64,000 nt of DNA. It comes from Halobacillus yeomjeoni. Lineage in GTDB: Bacteria > Bacillota > Bacilli > Bacillales > Halobacillaceae. The notes beneath the pieces were generated by a model. That model saw only the letters and a program-made list of their open reading frames with translations, was not told the origin of the DNA and made no database searches. Shown here one piece after another: positions 16,367 to 24,851 of this stretch; position 1 is the stretch's first letter; each line of letters begins with the position of its first letter. The DNA lies in contig NZ_JAIVAI010000001.1 of NCBI RefSeq assembly GCF_020171525.1, positions 806,001 through 870,000 on the forward strand. The letters run 5' to 3'. The position numbers were made by a program, and so were the translations under genes.

Positions 16367-17308
16367 TTACTGGAAATTCAGCAAGAGTTTTTGAGTAGAA
16401 ATGTTCGGTTTTGGAAATTCAACAGGCTGCCCGTTCACGTTGACGACTACGGCAGGAGCGTTTCCTGTCTTCACATGCAGTTGTTCTTTTCCTGTCATAT
16501 CAAGTTCAATCGGTGAATCTTCTGCCGTGTACTCGATCGGGCTGATCAAGCTTTCGCCACCTTTAGGAGCTTTCACTTCTAAATACGTACGGCCTGTAAT
16601 TTCTATCGTCACTTTGGGATCTTCAACACCTGATATTGTGTACACGTGCTCAGGGAAAGATCCTGAACCTTCCTGGACAAGCTCTGCTTGTAATTCTTCA
16701 GCAGGCTCCTCCTCTTTTTCTTCTTCATCAGAGCTGCCTGAATCTGAGGATTCCCCCTCTTTATCAGAGGACTGATCACTGTTACCTTCCTCTTTCGGTT
16801 CTTCTTCATCCGCAGGCTCTTCGGTCTGTTCAGGAACGCTGATATCATCACCGCCGGTTTCCGCCTGCCCTTCGGTGCCGCCTCCATTAGAATCGTTCCC
16901 ATTCAATAAGAAAGCCCACACCATAAACAGAATACCGACCACAAGGAGGACCGTCATAATGCTTGGAAACAATTTGAAGGCTTTCGAGCTCTGGGCTGCA
17001 TTGTTCGTTTTGGCTTTATTGACACGACTATACTGCACGAACCCTTCATCTTCGAATGTCGGCAGTTCACTTTCATGCTCCTCCATGACCTGCTCGGGAT
17101 CCAACCCCACAGCTGAAGCATATTCACGGATAAATGCCCTTGTGTAAAACTTGCCAGGGAGAACACTGAATTCATTTTTTTCAATCGCTTGTAGGTAACG
17201 TTTTTGAATTTTTGTCGTCTCTTGTACTTCTTCTAAGGACAACCCTTTGGATTCACGGGCTTCCTTCAGTCGTTGTCCGATCTCCATATCCATGTCAACA
17301 CCATCCAT
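16367..17308 (-). CDS. rodZ: RodZ-family cell-shape protein (YmfM)
   Basis: This 313-aa protein is laid out like RodZ/YmfM. It has a cytoplasmic helix-turn-helix of the Cro/C1 type (about 10-75, IGQRLKEARESKGLSLEEV), one transmembrane helix (about 113-135), a long Glu/Asp/Ser/Gly-rich linker (about 138-208) and a C-terminal beta-rich DUF4115 domain (about 215-305). RodZ links MreB filaments to the elongasome. The acidic linker is long and repetitive, which fits a salt-tolerant host but is not proof of one. No strong ribosome-binding site precedes the first ATG, and ATGs at codons 6 and 8 are possible. Confidence 0.9.
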   Translation of the reverse strand: MDGVDMDMEIGQRLKEARESKGLSLEEVQETTKIQKRYLQAIEKNEFSVLPGKFYTRAFIREYASAVGLDPEQVMEEHESELPTFEDEGFVQYSRVNKAKTNNAAQSSKAFKLFPSIMTVLLVVGILFMVWAFLLNGNDSNGGGTEGQAETGGDDISVPEQTEEPADEEEPKEEGNSDQSSDKEGESSDSGSSDEEEKEEEPAEELQAELVQEGSGSFPEHVYTISGVEDPKVTIEITGRTYLEVKAPKGGESLISPIEYTAEDSPIELDMTGKEQLHVKTGNAPAVVVNVNGQPVEFPKPNISTQKLLLNFQ

Positions 17309-17311
17309 TAC

Positions 17312-18103
17312 TTAAAAATCAAACATGGAAAACCCATCATTCATGGACATGCTTGGTTTTTCCACGGTCTCATAGGTTATTTCTTCATCATCGTTATTGC
17401 GGAGTTCAATAATGTAATCAAAATCATCCATGGAATATTCGGTTTCCTGAACAAAAATATCTGGATGTTCAATCACTTTTGTAGCAGGCAGTCGCATAAT
17501 TTCCCTCACCAGCTGCCAATGTTGTTCTGTAGCACGCCTGGCAGAGACGACACCATCAATGATATAAAGGTTGTCCTCACTGTATTCATCCTCAATCAAT
17601 TGATTTCTCACGGTCTGTTTCAAAAGCGTGCTGGATACGAACAACCATCTCTTGTTCGCACAAACACTCGCGGCTACGACAGATTCTGTTTTCCCTACTC
17701 GAGGCATTCCCCGGATTCCGACGAGCTTATGCCCTTCTTTCATGAACAATTCTGCCATGAAGTCTACGAGGAGACCCAGGTCTTCACGGTTGAAACGGAA
17801 AGTCTTTCGATCGTCAACATCACTATGTATATATCTTCCGTGCCGGACAGCCAATCGGTCTCTCAGTTTAGGTTTTCTCAGTTTGGTCACTTTGATTGTA
17901 TCCATCGTATTCAGGATCGACTTCAACCTCGTGATCTGCTCTTCATCCTGGCACAAAAGAAGCATGCCGCGGTGAGAGTTTTCCACCCCATTGATCGTTA
18001 CAATATTGATCGCCATCATACCTAACAACGAAGAAATATCTCCAAGAAGTCCAGGGCGGTTGTATTGTATTTCATATTCTAAATACCATTCCTGTTTCTC
18101 CAT
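17312..18103 (-). CDS. ymfK: YmfK, ACT domain plus DUF3388 with a P-loop
   Basis: This 263-aa protein has an N-terminal ACT-like segment (about 8-75, EYEIQYNRPGLLGDISSLLG and MMAINIVTINGV) and a C-terminal DUF3388 region containing a Walker A-like loop, GMPRVGKTE (132-140), and a hydrophobic strand ending in Asp (NLYIIDG). The combination suggests a ligand-sensing NTP-binding protein. The function is unknown, but the gene is conserved next to rodZ. GAGGAGTTGTGTT precedes the ATG. It ends 3 nt before the rodZ ATG, so translation is likely coupled. Confidence 0.88.
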   Translation of the reverse strand: MEKQEWYLEYEIQYNRPGLLGDISSLLGMMAINIVTINGVENSHRGMLLLCQDEEQITRLKSILNTMDTIKVTKLRKPKLRDRLAVRHGRYIHSDVDDRKTFRFNREDLGLLVDFMAELFMKEGHKLVGIRGMPRVGKTESVVAASVCANKRWLFVSSTLLKQTVRNQLIEDEYSEDNLYIIDGVVSARRATEQHWQLVREIMRLPATKVIEHPDIFVQETEYSMDDFDYIIELRNNDDEEITYETVEKPSMSMNDGFSMFDF

Positions 18104-18254
18104 AACACAACTCCTCTGGAAAATGTCAGATTTTGTCTAGGTCATTCGATAATTGCAATTCCTATTCTTTATCTATCATAAAGGATTTCAATTCAATAAG
18201 AAAGGGTGAAGCACAGAATACAAAAAAATTCGGCAAGCAGACTGCTGTTTGAAT

Positions 18255-18284
18255 ATAAAAACCGCACAGAATGTCCTGTGCGGT
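18255..18284 (-). terminator. Terminator after ymfJ
   Basis: A 9-bp perfect stem, ACCGCACAG / CTGTGCGGT, with a 6-nt loop is followed by TTTTT on the minus strand, 10 nt after the ymfJ stop. Confidence 0.88.
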
Positions 18285-18293
18285 GATGTCGTG

Positions 18294-18560
18294 CTACTGC
18301 TGCTGCTGTGTGCCTTCGTTTCTGACCAGTTTAACCATCATATTGGCGATGGCATGCTGTTCTTTTTCATCCGCTACGTTCCAAAGATCACGAAGAACCG
18401 CTTCCTGATCGTTTTTAGCATCAACGGATGTAGCCAAGTAATTTCCGATTTCATAAGCCAAATCAGAAACCGCCCTTTGGTCCATGCCTTGACCTTGCGC
18501 TTGATGTAAACGGTCGCCTAAAAAGTCTTTCCAAGTATCAAAATTGTCTAAAACAGACAT
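18294..18560 (-). CDS. ymfJ: YmfJ, DUF3243 family protein
   Basis: This 88-aa soluble helical protein starts MSVLDNFDTWKDFLGDRL and ends in a Gln tail. It matches the DUF3243 family of about 85 residues. The ATG at 18558-18560 has GAGGAGGAAACAGTG upstream; ten more codons are open but unsupported. The function is unknown. The gene is flanked by ymfI and ymfK as in B. subtilis and is closed by a terminator. Confidence 0.88.
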   Translation of the reverse strand: MSVLDNFDTWKDFLGDRLHQAQGQGMDQRAVSDLAYEIGNYLATSVDAKNDQEAVLRDLWNVADEKEQHAIANMMVKLVRNEGTQQQQ

Positions 18561-18631
18561 CACTGTTTCCTCCTCTGAAGTGGTATTCATGCTTAGTATG
18601 AGAGGTCACAGCTTTTTTATGCAGAGAATTT

Positions 18632-19351
18632 TCAGGACCAGCCACCGTTGACTTTCAAGATGTGACCGGTAATATAGCTCGATCGATCTGACAAAAGAAA
18701 CTCGATGGCATCGCCCACTTCTTCCGTCCTGCCAGCACGGGAAAGTGGAATTTCTTCTTCCACCGCTCCGAATTCTTCTTCTGATAGCTCCTCATTCATT
18801 TTAGTCGCAATCAGTCCTGGAGTCACAGCGTTCACACGGAGGCCGCTTGGCCCCACTTCTTTAGCCAGGCCTTTCACAAAACTGATCTGTGCACCTTTCA
18901 CAGCGCTATAGGCGACTTCCATGCTTGCACCCTCTTCACCAAACAAAGAAGAGACAACGACGATATTCCCTTCCCGATTCCGGATCATAGAAGGAAGGAG
19001 ATGCCGGGTGATCAGCCACGGTGCTTTGACATGCACCCTGTATAAGGCATCCATGTCCGCTTCTTCCATATCTTGAAAAAGGCCTTTCCATAGGTGGCCG
19101 CCGGCAAAGACGACACTATCCCAATCAGAGTCGATCATATTAATGAATGAACGGATGCCCTCGTCAGTGGAAAGATCCGCTTGAAAAGAGCCTAAACGCT
19201 GTGCAGGTGGAATGTTTTTATTCAGTTTATCGATCGATTTCGCATTCGAGTGATACTGGAGACCGACGGAGTATCCCTTTTTGACGAGGGATAACACCGT
19301 CGAGGATCCAATTTCACCACTGGCGCCGATAATCAGGCAGGTTTTGCTCAT
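18632..19351 (-). CDS. ymfI: Short-chain dehydrogenase/reductase (YmfI, FabG-like)
   Basis: This 239-aa classical SDR has the nucleotide-binding GASGEIG (9-15), the catalytic Ser around SS134-135, and YSAVK (Tyr148, Lys152). The C-terminal end, GHILKVNGGWS, is FabG-like. It reduces or oxidises a carbonyl with NAD(P)H. The physiological substrate is unknown, although the family resembles 3-oxoacyl-ACP reductases. The ATG overlaps the ymfH stop by 4 nt, so it is translationally coupled to the peptidase pair. Confidence 0.92.
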   Translation of the reverse strand: MSKTCLIIGASGEIGSSTVLSLVKKGYSVGLQYHSNAKSIDKLNKNIPPAQRLGSFQADLSTDEGIRSFINMIDSDWDSVVFAGGHLWKGLFQDMEEADMDALYRVHVKAPWLITRHLLPSMIRNREGNIVVVSSLFGEEGASMEVAYSAVKGAQISFVKGLAKEVGPSGLRVNAVTPGLIATKMNEELSEEEFGAVEEEIPLSRAGRTEEVGDAIEFLLSDRSSYITGHILKVNGGWS

Positions 19352-20637
19352 GTGGTTTGAGGCTTCACCTGGAAGACGGAAATCGCTTCGTCTTTGATCC
19401 AGTGTTTCAAATATTCATCGGCATCCTTCGTAGTCAATGATTCAATGACCGGCAGCACATCAAACAAGTCGACACCGAGTGTGTGGTAATGCGTGAACTG
19501 GTTGGCGATGAATTCCATGGAGTTCAAGGCACGCATGAATTGACCGATTTTTTTACGTTTCATCCGGGTGAAATCTTCTTCAGAAATGCTCTCGACTTTC
19601 AGTTCGTGCAGCATTTCCTTCACGCGTTTTGCCATAGCATCAGGTTTCCGGGAGTCGCCGCCTAAAATCGTGAATCCGAACTGGCGGTCCAGCTCCGTTT
19701 CATATTGGAAGCTGTCGTCAATCAGGTCTTCTTTATAAAGCTCTTCATAGAACTTTCCGCTCTTGGAGAAGTAATAATCAAGGATCATGCTCGATAAAAG
19801 TTCCGCTCGAAGCAGCTCTTTTCCAGAAAGCTCAGAGACGTTTTCTTTAACTCCTACCATAGCTTTAGCGGTTGTCACCGGCATCTCAATGGAGTTCTCA
19901 GCTTTGTATACAGAGGTCGGTTCCTCCGGATAAGAGCGGTTGATTTCTGGAGCAGGAGGAAACTCCTTGCTGTTTTGGTTCTCGCGGATCAAATTCATCA
20001 TCGCTTCGGGCTCGAAGTTTCCTGCTACGAACAACACCATGTTGGAAGGGTGATAGAACGTTTCGTAACACGTATACAAATCGTCTTTCGTAATTTTTTG
20101 GATCGAATCGACCGTCCCTGCAATATCCACTTTGACAGGATGCTCGTGATACAGACTTTGAATCGTGCCGAAGAATGAACGCCAGTCCGGCTGATCATCA
20201 TACATGCGGATTTCTTGAGCAATGATCCCTTTTTCTTTCTCCACGGATTCTTCAGAGAAATATGGATCCTGCACGAAGTTCAATAAAATTTCTACGTTTT
20301 TTTCAATCTGGCTTGTCGCCGAGAACAAGTACGCTGTTTTCGTAAACGATGTGAAAGCATTCGCTGATGCGCCAAGCTTCGTGAAATCCTGGAACACATC
20401 CCGGTCTTCTTTTTCAAATAGTTTATGTTCTAAAAAGTGAGCGATCCCTTCAGGTACTGTCACTTTTTCATCTTTACCGATCGGCGTGAACGTTTGGTCG
20501 ATAGAACCGTAATTCGTTGTAAAGATCCCGAATGTTTTCGCCATTTCAGGCTTGGATAATAGGAATACCTGCAGGCCATTATCCATCGTTTCTTTATATA
20601 CTTTTTCTTTCATCTGCTGATAGACTAATTCTTCCAC
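19348..20637 (-). CDS. ymfH: M16-family zinc peptidase (YmfH), catalytic subunit
   Basis: This 429-aa protein has an intact inverted zinc motif, HFLEH (His67, Glu70, His71), with the third ligand Glu142 in IAQEIRMYDDQ. It belongs to the two-subunit M16B group in which one partner holds the active site and the other only shapes the chamber; the partner here is YmfF. GTG at 20635-20637 is the start, after GGAGGGG. It lies 1 nt after the ymfF stop. The substrate is unknown. Related AlbE/AlbF pairs process peptides. Confidence 0.93.
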   Translation of the reverse strand: MEELVYQQMKEKVYKETMDNGLQVFLLSKPEMAKTFGIFTTNYGSIDQTFTPIGKDEKVTVPEGIAHFLEHKLFEKEDRDVFQDFTKLGASANAFTSFTKTAYLFSATSQIEKNVEILLNFVQDPYFSEESVEKEKGIIAQEIRMYDDQPDWRSFFGTIQSLYHEHPVKVDIAGTVDSIQKITKDDLYTCYETFYHPSNMVLFVAGNFEPEAMMNLIRENQNSKEFPPAPEINRSYPEEPTSVYKAENSIEMPVTTAKAMVGVKENVSELSGKELLRAELLSSMILDYYFSKSGKFYEELYKEDLIDDSFQYETELDRQFGFTILGGDSRKPDAMAKRVKEMLHELKVESISEEDFTRMKRKKIGQFMRALNSMEFIANQFTHYHTLGVDLFDVLPVIESLTTKDADEYLKHWIKDEAISVFQVKPQTT

Positions 20638-20638
20638 T

Positions 20639-21916
20639 TTATTCCCCTCCTTCTTTGCTTGTCAGGAAGTAAACCGTATCCAACTCGATTTTGTTCGCCA
20701 TTTCGATGACATCTTGTTTGGATACTTTTTTGATATGGTCGATCAATTCATTGGCAGGCATTTCTGCACCTGAAATCATTTGGTGGTAAAGCACTTCGAT
20801 CAAACCGTTCGCATTATCCATCGTCTCCTGCAGTTGGTTGATCACCTGCTGTTTCGTTTCTTCCACTTGTTCTTCAGAGAAATCCCCATTCTTCATAGCT
20901 TCCATTTGTTCTAAAATAATGGACTTCGCCTGATCATAATCTTTCGGATCGATTCCGCTGAACACCAGTAGAAGCCCCTTATGGCTTTCAAATCTTGAAG
21001 CGGCGTAGTAAGCGAGGCTGTGCTTTTCACGTACGTTCATGAATAACTTGGAACTTGGGAACCCTCCGAAAATGCCGTTGAAAATCTGGAGCGCATAATA
21101 GTCATCATCGCCGAATTTTGTATACGTGCGGTAGCCCATATGCAGTTTACCTTGGTTGACTTCCTCACGCTCGACGACTTCGTTCACCTGTTTCACCTTT
21201 TTAATAGTAGAAACTTGATCATTGTCTTCATTCTGATCTCTCGTGAAGTAATCGTCAGCCACTTTTTCAATGAAAGATTCGTCCAAATCTCCGATGACAT
21301 ACACATCCAGCATGTCGCCGGCAATCATTGACTGGTAATACTCATACAGTTTCTCAGGTGTGATTTCAGGCATATCCTCGAGATAACCGTGGACATGAAG
21401 CGCATATGGTTCTTCTTCACACATGTGATCCATCAGCCGCATGTTCGCATAGCTCATTTTGTCATCCTTGATGGAGGTGATTTTCTGTTCTAGCGTCTGT
21501 TTTTCCCGGTTGACGATCTCAGGGTCGAAGCCTTCTCCGACTTTTTTAGGATCGAACAACACTTCATTGAATAATTTCAAAGCTTCTTCCAAGATCGGTT
21601 CCTGGTCATTCAAGTACGCTTCGTTGACGACTTCCATCCGGAAGCTGATCACGTGGTTTTCACCTTTCTTAGAGCCGTCACTGGATAATGCAGTGCCATA
21701 GAGGTTTTCTAAAGCGGATTGCAGCGAGCGGACATTCGGATGCTCATTAGTCGCCTTTTGCAGAACGTGGGGGAGCAGTGCTCGCTCTGTAATCCCTTCC
21801 CTTTTTAAAGGTGCTTTGAATTTAGCGACAATCGTGATGGTCTTATACTTTTTCGTCGGTAGAATATGTAAACGATATCCTTGTTTATTCAACAACTTTT
21901 CTTCCGTAATCTTCAT
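20639..21916 (-). CDS. ymfF: M16-family peptidase-like protein (YmfF), non-catalytic partner
   Basis: This 425-aa protein has the M16 two-lobe layout but lacks HxxEH. The equivalent stretch reads LPHVLQKATNEHPN, so it cannot bind zinc. It is the expected non-catalytic half of a heterodimer with YmfH, as in alpha/beta mitochondrial-type processing peptidases. The segment RTYTKFGDDDYYALQIFNG and a Gly-rich NGIFGGFPSSKLF resemble the substrate-steering loop of the family. The ATG at 21916 is first in the ymfF-ymfH-ymfI run. Confidence 0.91.
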   Translation of the reverse strand: MKITEEKLLNKQGYRLHILPTKKYKTITIVAKFKAPLKREGITERALLPHVLQKATNEHPNVRSLQSALENLYGTALSSDGSKKGENHVISFRMEVVNEAYLNDQEPILEEALKLFNEVLFDPKKVGEGFDPEIVNREKQTLEQKITSIKDDKMSYANMRLMDHMCEEEPYALHVHGYLEDMPEITPEKLYEYYQSMIAGDMLDVYVIGDLDESFIEKVADDYFTRDQNEDNDQVSTIKKVKQVNEVVEREEVNQGKLHMGYRTYTKFGDDDYYALQIFNGIFGGFPSSKLFMNVREKHSLAYYAASRFESHKGLLLVFSGIDPKDYDQAKSIILEQMEAMKNGDFSEEQVEETKQQVINQLQETMDNANGLIEVLYHQMISGAEMPANELIDHIKKVSKQDVIEMANKIELDTVYFLTSKEGGE

Positions 21917-22059
21917 GTTTCATCCTCCTCTACGTATCTTTTTCTATTATAAACCCATATTGGTGGATTCATCCATATAAGCTATGTCTTATGCTACGGT
22001 AAATGCAGCAAAAAGTAAAAAGATTGATTGAAGACGATAATCAATAATTCATCCGCACC

Positions 22060-22094
22060 ATAAAACGCTTGAACCCTTTGAAAGTTCAAGCGTT
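22060..22094 (-). terminator. Terminator of the DUF1456 gene
   Basis: An 11-bp perfect stem, AACGCTTGAAC / GTTCAAGCGTT, with a 9-nt loop runs into TTTTAT on the minus strand. It lies 45 nt after the stop at 22139. Confidence 0.75.
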
Positions 22095-22138
22095 AAAATG
22101 GTCGGATCCAGAAGCAGTTCTTCTCCTGCTTGTAGTCA

Positions 22139-22657
22139 TCACCCTCGATATTTAAGCGTCAATCCCTTTAAGAAATTTCTCGCGTATTGATCGCCGAACA
22201 CTTTGTAGTTTTTGTGTCCTTCTTTCCTTAATAATGCACTTACTTCTCCTTTTGTTATCTTAACGCCTGCTTCTTCTAATATGTCTATAATATCTTCACT
22301 TGTTAATTTGAGAGCGATTTTCACTTTTTTCAGCATGACATTATTCACACTTGAGTAGTTTTTAATCATCCTGTTCGGCTTCTCAGGCTGCCCTGGTTTC
22401 GTTTCCTGAGGACCTCTTTTAAACGTAATCAAGCCATTCAAGAATGATTCCAGCATGCTGTTGGTACATTTGATGTGATGTTCGTCTTCGAATTCTTCAT
22501 CGGACTCAGCATCGGCATCATCGTCTGCCTTAGTAAGGATTTTCTGGACTTGTTCTTTCGTAAAATCATGACCGCCCAGTTTAAATATTTCCACCATATC
22601 CTGATCCTTTATATCGAGTGCATATCTCAGCCTGATTACTATATCGTTATTATCCAT
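22139..22657 (-). CDS. DUF1456 (YehS-like) protein
   Basis: This 172-aa soluble protein is made of two related halves. Each begins with a short LRYAL or KIALKL helix, then a DxVEIFKLGG or DIIDILEEAG segment and a VQKILTK or VSALLRKEG helix. Between them is an acidic stretch (about 44-60). This duplicated architecture matches DUF1456/YehS, whose role is unknown. GGAGG precedes the ATG at 22657, and the gene has its own terminator, so it is monocistronic. Confidence 0.85.
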   Translation of the reverse strand: MDNNDIVIRLRYALDIKDQDMVEIFKLGGHDFTKEQVQKILTKADDDADAESDEEFEDEHHIKCTNSMLESFLNGLITFKRGPQETKPGQPEKPNRMIKNYSSVNNVMLKKVKIALKLTSEDIIDILEEAGVKITKGEVSALLRKEGHKNYKVFGDQYARNFLKGLTLKYRG

Positions 22658-22807
22658 TTGTAAACCTCCATTTTTTAACCTGCCCCACTTTAGAAGGGGC
22701 CACTCAATCTCAAAAGAGCATTATATCACAAAATCTACAGTCTCCGCTTTCAATTATGATGATCTTCCCCGCTTTTCATTATGTATCTGCACCCAGTGCT
22801 GTCCAAT

Positions 22808-22837
22808 GAAAAAGCCCAGTACAGTTTGTACTGGGCT
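22808..22837 (-). terminator. Terminator of the nupNOPQ operon
   Basis: An 11-bp perfect stem, AGCCCAGTACA / TGTACTGGGCT, with an AAC loop is followed by TTTTTC, 6 nt after the nupQ stop. Confidence 0.93.
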
Positions 22838-22843
22838 GAAGAT

Positions 22844-23803
22844 TCACCGATTGCCTTTGACATAAGGCTCACCGAGAGATTTTGGTGCTTCCGCACGACC
22901 GATGAATCCGGCCAGAGCGAGAATCGTCAACACGTAAGGAGCGATCAATAGGAAGATTTGTGGTACATCTTCCAGGACCGGCACACTTGAGCCTACGATA
23001 CTTAAACTTTGAGCAAATCCGAAGAAGATGGCTGCTCCGAGTGCACCTAATGGGTGCCATTTACCGAAGATGACGGCTGCGAGGGACATGAACCCCTGCC
23101 CTACAATGGTTGCATGGGAGAAGTTCAACGCGATCGTCAAAGCAAAGACTGATCCACCAAGTCCACCCATCGCCCCCGATAACATAACAGCGACATAACG
23201 CATTCCATAAACATTGATTCCGTTCGTATCCGCAGCCATCGGGTGCTCACCGACTGAACGCAGGCGCAGTCCGAATGGCGTTTTGAATATGATGAACCAA
23301 GCTACGAAGGCAAGGATGATCGCAAGGTAAGATGTCAAATACATACCGGAGAAAAAGAGATCTCCGATAACCGGAATTTTGCTTAAGACAGGAATATCCG
23401 TTGTATAGAAAGGTCGTTCGACCATATCCGTCTGTCCTTTTTCATACCATTGTTTCGTCAAAAACAGACCGATTCCCAATGCTAAAAAGTTGATCGCGAC
23501 TCCACTTACCACCTGGTCGGCACGGAATGTGATGGATGCCACCGCATGAACCAAGGCAAACAATGCAGATACGATCATGGCTACGATAATGGAAATCCAA
23601 GGAGTGGCATCACCGAATGTTTCATGGAAAGTCAAATTGAAGACAATCCCCACAAAAGCCCCCATGACCATCAACCCTTCAAGTCCGATGTTGATGATCC
23701 CGGACCGCTCACTGAATACTCCACCGATCGCAGTGAAAATAAGAGGGGCTGCAAAGAATAACGCTGCTGGAATAATCGAAGCTAATACATCAATGAATCC
23801 CAT
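22844..23803 (-). CDS. nupQ: Nucleoside ABC transporter permease NupQ (YufQ)
   Basis: This 319-aa hydrophobic protein has about eight membrane segments and belongs to the branched-chain/ribose-type permease family. The segment ERSGIINIGLEGLMVMGAF near residue 31 is typical of the BmpA-type nucleoside transporters. With NupP it forms the membrane channel of the importer powered by NupO and fed by NupN. GGGAGGGGAAAT precedes the ATG at 23803, and the nupP stop touches it. A strong terminator follows. Confidence 0.93.
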   Translation of the reverse strand: MGFIDVLASIIPAALFFAAPLIFTAIGGVFSERSGIINIGLEGLMVMGAFVGIVFNLTFHETFGDATPWISIIVAMIVSALFALVHAVASITFRADQVVSGVAINFLALGIGLFLTKQWYEKGQTDMVERPFYTTDIPVLSKIPVIGDLFFSGMYLTSYLAIILAFVAWFIIFKTPFGLRLRSVGEHPMAADTNGINVYGMRYVAVMLSGAMGGLGGSVFALTIALNFSHATIVGQGFMSLAAVIFGKWHPLGALGAAIFFGFAQSLSIVGSSVPVLEDVPQIFLLIAPYVLTILALAGFIGRAEAPKSLGEPYVKGNR

Positions 23804-24850
23804 TTATTTCCCCTCCCTTTTGAAACGTAAAATAATCCAACGAATCATGTAACTGGATGCTACGAAGAAAATGATCAACGCAATGACGATTTCTACGAGC
23901 TCTGTCGGGACTCCCGCTTCTGTAGGCATATTCAATGCACCAATTTTCAGTGTACCGAATAGGAATGCAGCTAAAACGACACCGAATGCTGTATTCGCAC
24001 CAAGCAGGGCGACGGCGATTCCGTCAAAACCGATATTTGTGAATCCTGATTTCACGGACATGTACTCGAAGGTCCCCAAACCTTCCATCGCACCCGCAAG
24101 ACCTGCGAATGCACCTGAAATGACCATTGCGAGTACGACGTTCTTCCCAACGCTCATCCCAGCATAATTGGATGCGTTCTGGTTGAATCCTACTGCACGG
24201 AGTTCGAAGCCACGTGTCGTTTTATTCAAGACGAACCACATGACGAAAGCCATCGCAAGGGCGATGAGCAATCCCCAGTGAAGCCTCGAGAAGTACGTCA
24301 TACCGGCAAGCCAGTCAGAGGCTAAAGAGGCGGATTTTGCGACTTTGTCCGTTTGGTCGCTTCCATCTGTCAAAACGTTTCGTACAAGAGAGTTAGAAAT
24401 ATATAAGGCAATATAGTTCATCATAATGGTTACGATTACTTCGTGAACGCCGAGTTTGGCCTTTAAAATACCAGGGATGAATCCCCAGAATGCTCCAGCA
24501 AGAGCGGCCGCAAGTACGGCGAGCGGCAGGTGGATGATCATCGGCAGTTCAAAGGATATACCGACCCACACCGACGCGATCCAACCGACGAATACTTGAC
24601 CCTCTACCCCGATATTCAAAAGTCCTGTCCGCAATGCGAATGCCACGGCAAGCCCTGATAGGATATAAGGAGTCACTTGTCGTAAAGTTTCCCCTAGGAA
24701 ATAAGCATCTCCGAATGCTCCATTCCACAATGCAGCATAGCCGGCAACCGGATTATATCCGAAAGCCACCATAATGATGGCACCGGAAAGTAAACCCAAT
24801 ACGACCGAAATGATCGGGATCAGGATATTTACTGTTTTGTTTGAAAACAT
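23804..24850 (-). CDS. nupP: Nucleoside ABC transporter permease NupP (YufP)
   Basis: This 348-aa permease has about nine hydrophobic segments. The family-specific segment LRTGLLNIGVEGQVFVG lies at about 75-95. I placed the start at the ATG 24848-24850, where AGGTGG lies 8 nt upstream. The GTG four codons earlier would overlap nupO and has poorer spacing. It forms the importer channel with NupQ and is translated right after the ATPase. Confidence 0.92.
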   Translation of the reverse strand: MFSNKTVNILIPIISVVLGLLSGAIIMVAFGYNPVAGYAALWNGAFGDAYFLGETLRQVTPYILSGLAVAFALRTGLLNIGVEGQVFVGWIASVWVGISFELPMIIHLPLAVLAAALAGAFWGFIPGILKAKLGVHEVIVTIMMNYIALYISNSLVRNVLTDGSDQTDKVAKSASLASDWLAGMTYFSRLHWGLLIALAMAFVMWFVLNKTTRGFELRAVGFNQNASNYAGMSVGKNVVLAMVISGAFAGLAGAMEGLGTFEYMSVKSGFTNIGFDGIAVALLGANTAFGVVLAAFLFGTLKIGALNMPTEAGVPTELVEIVIALIIFFVASSYMIRWIILRFKREGK

Positions 24851-24851
24851 A

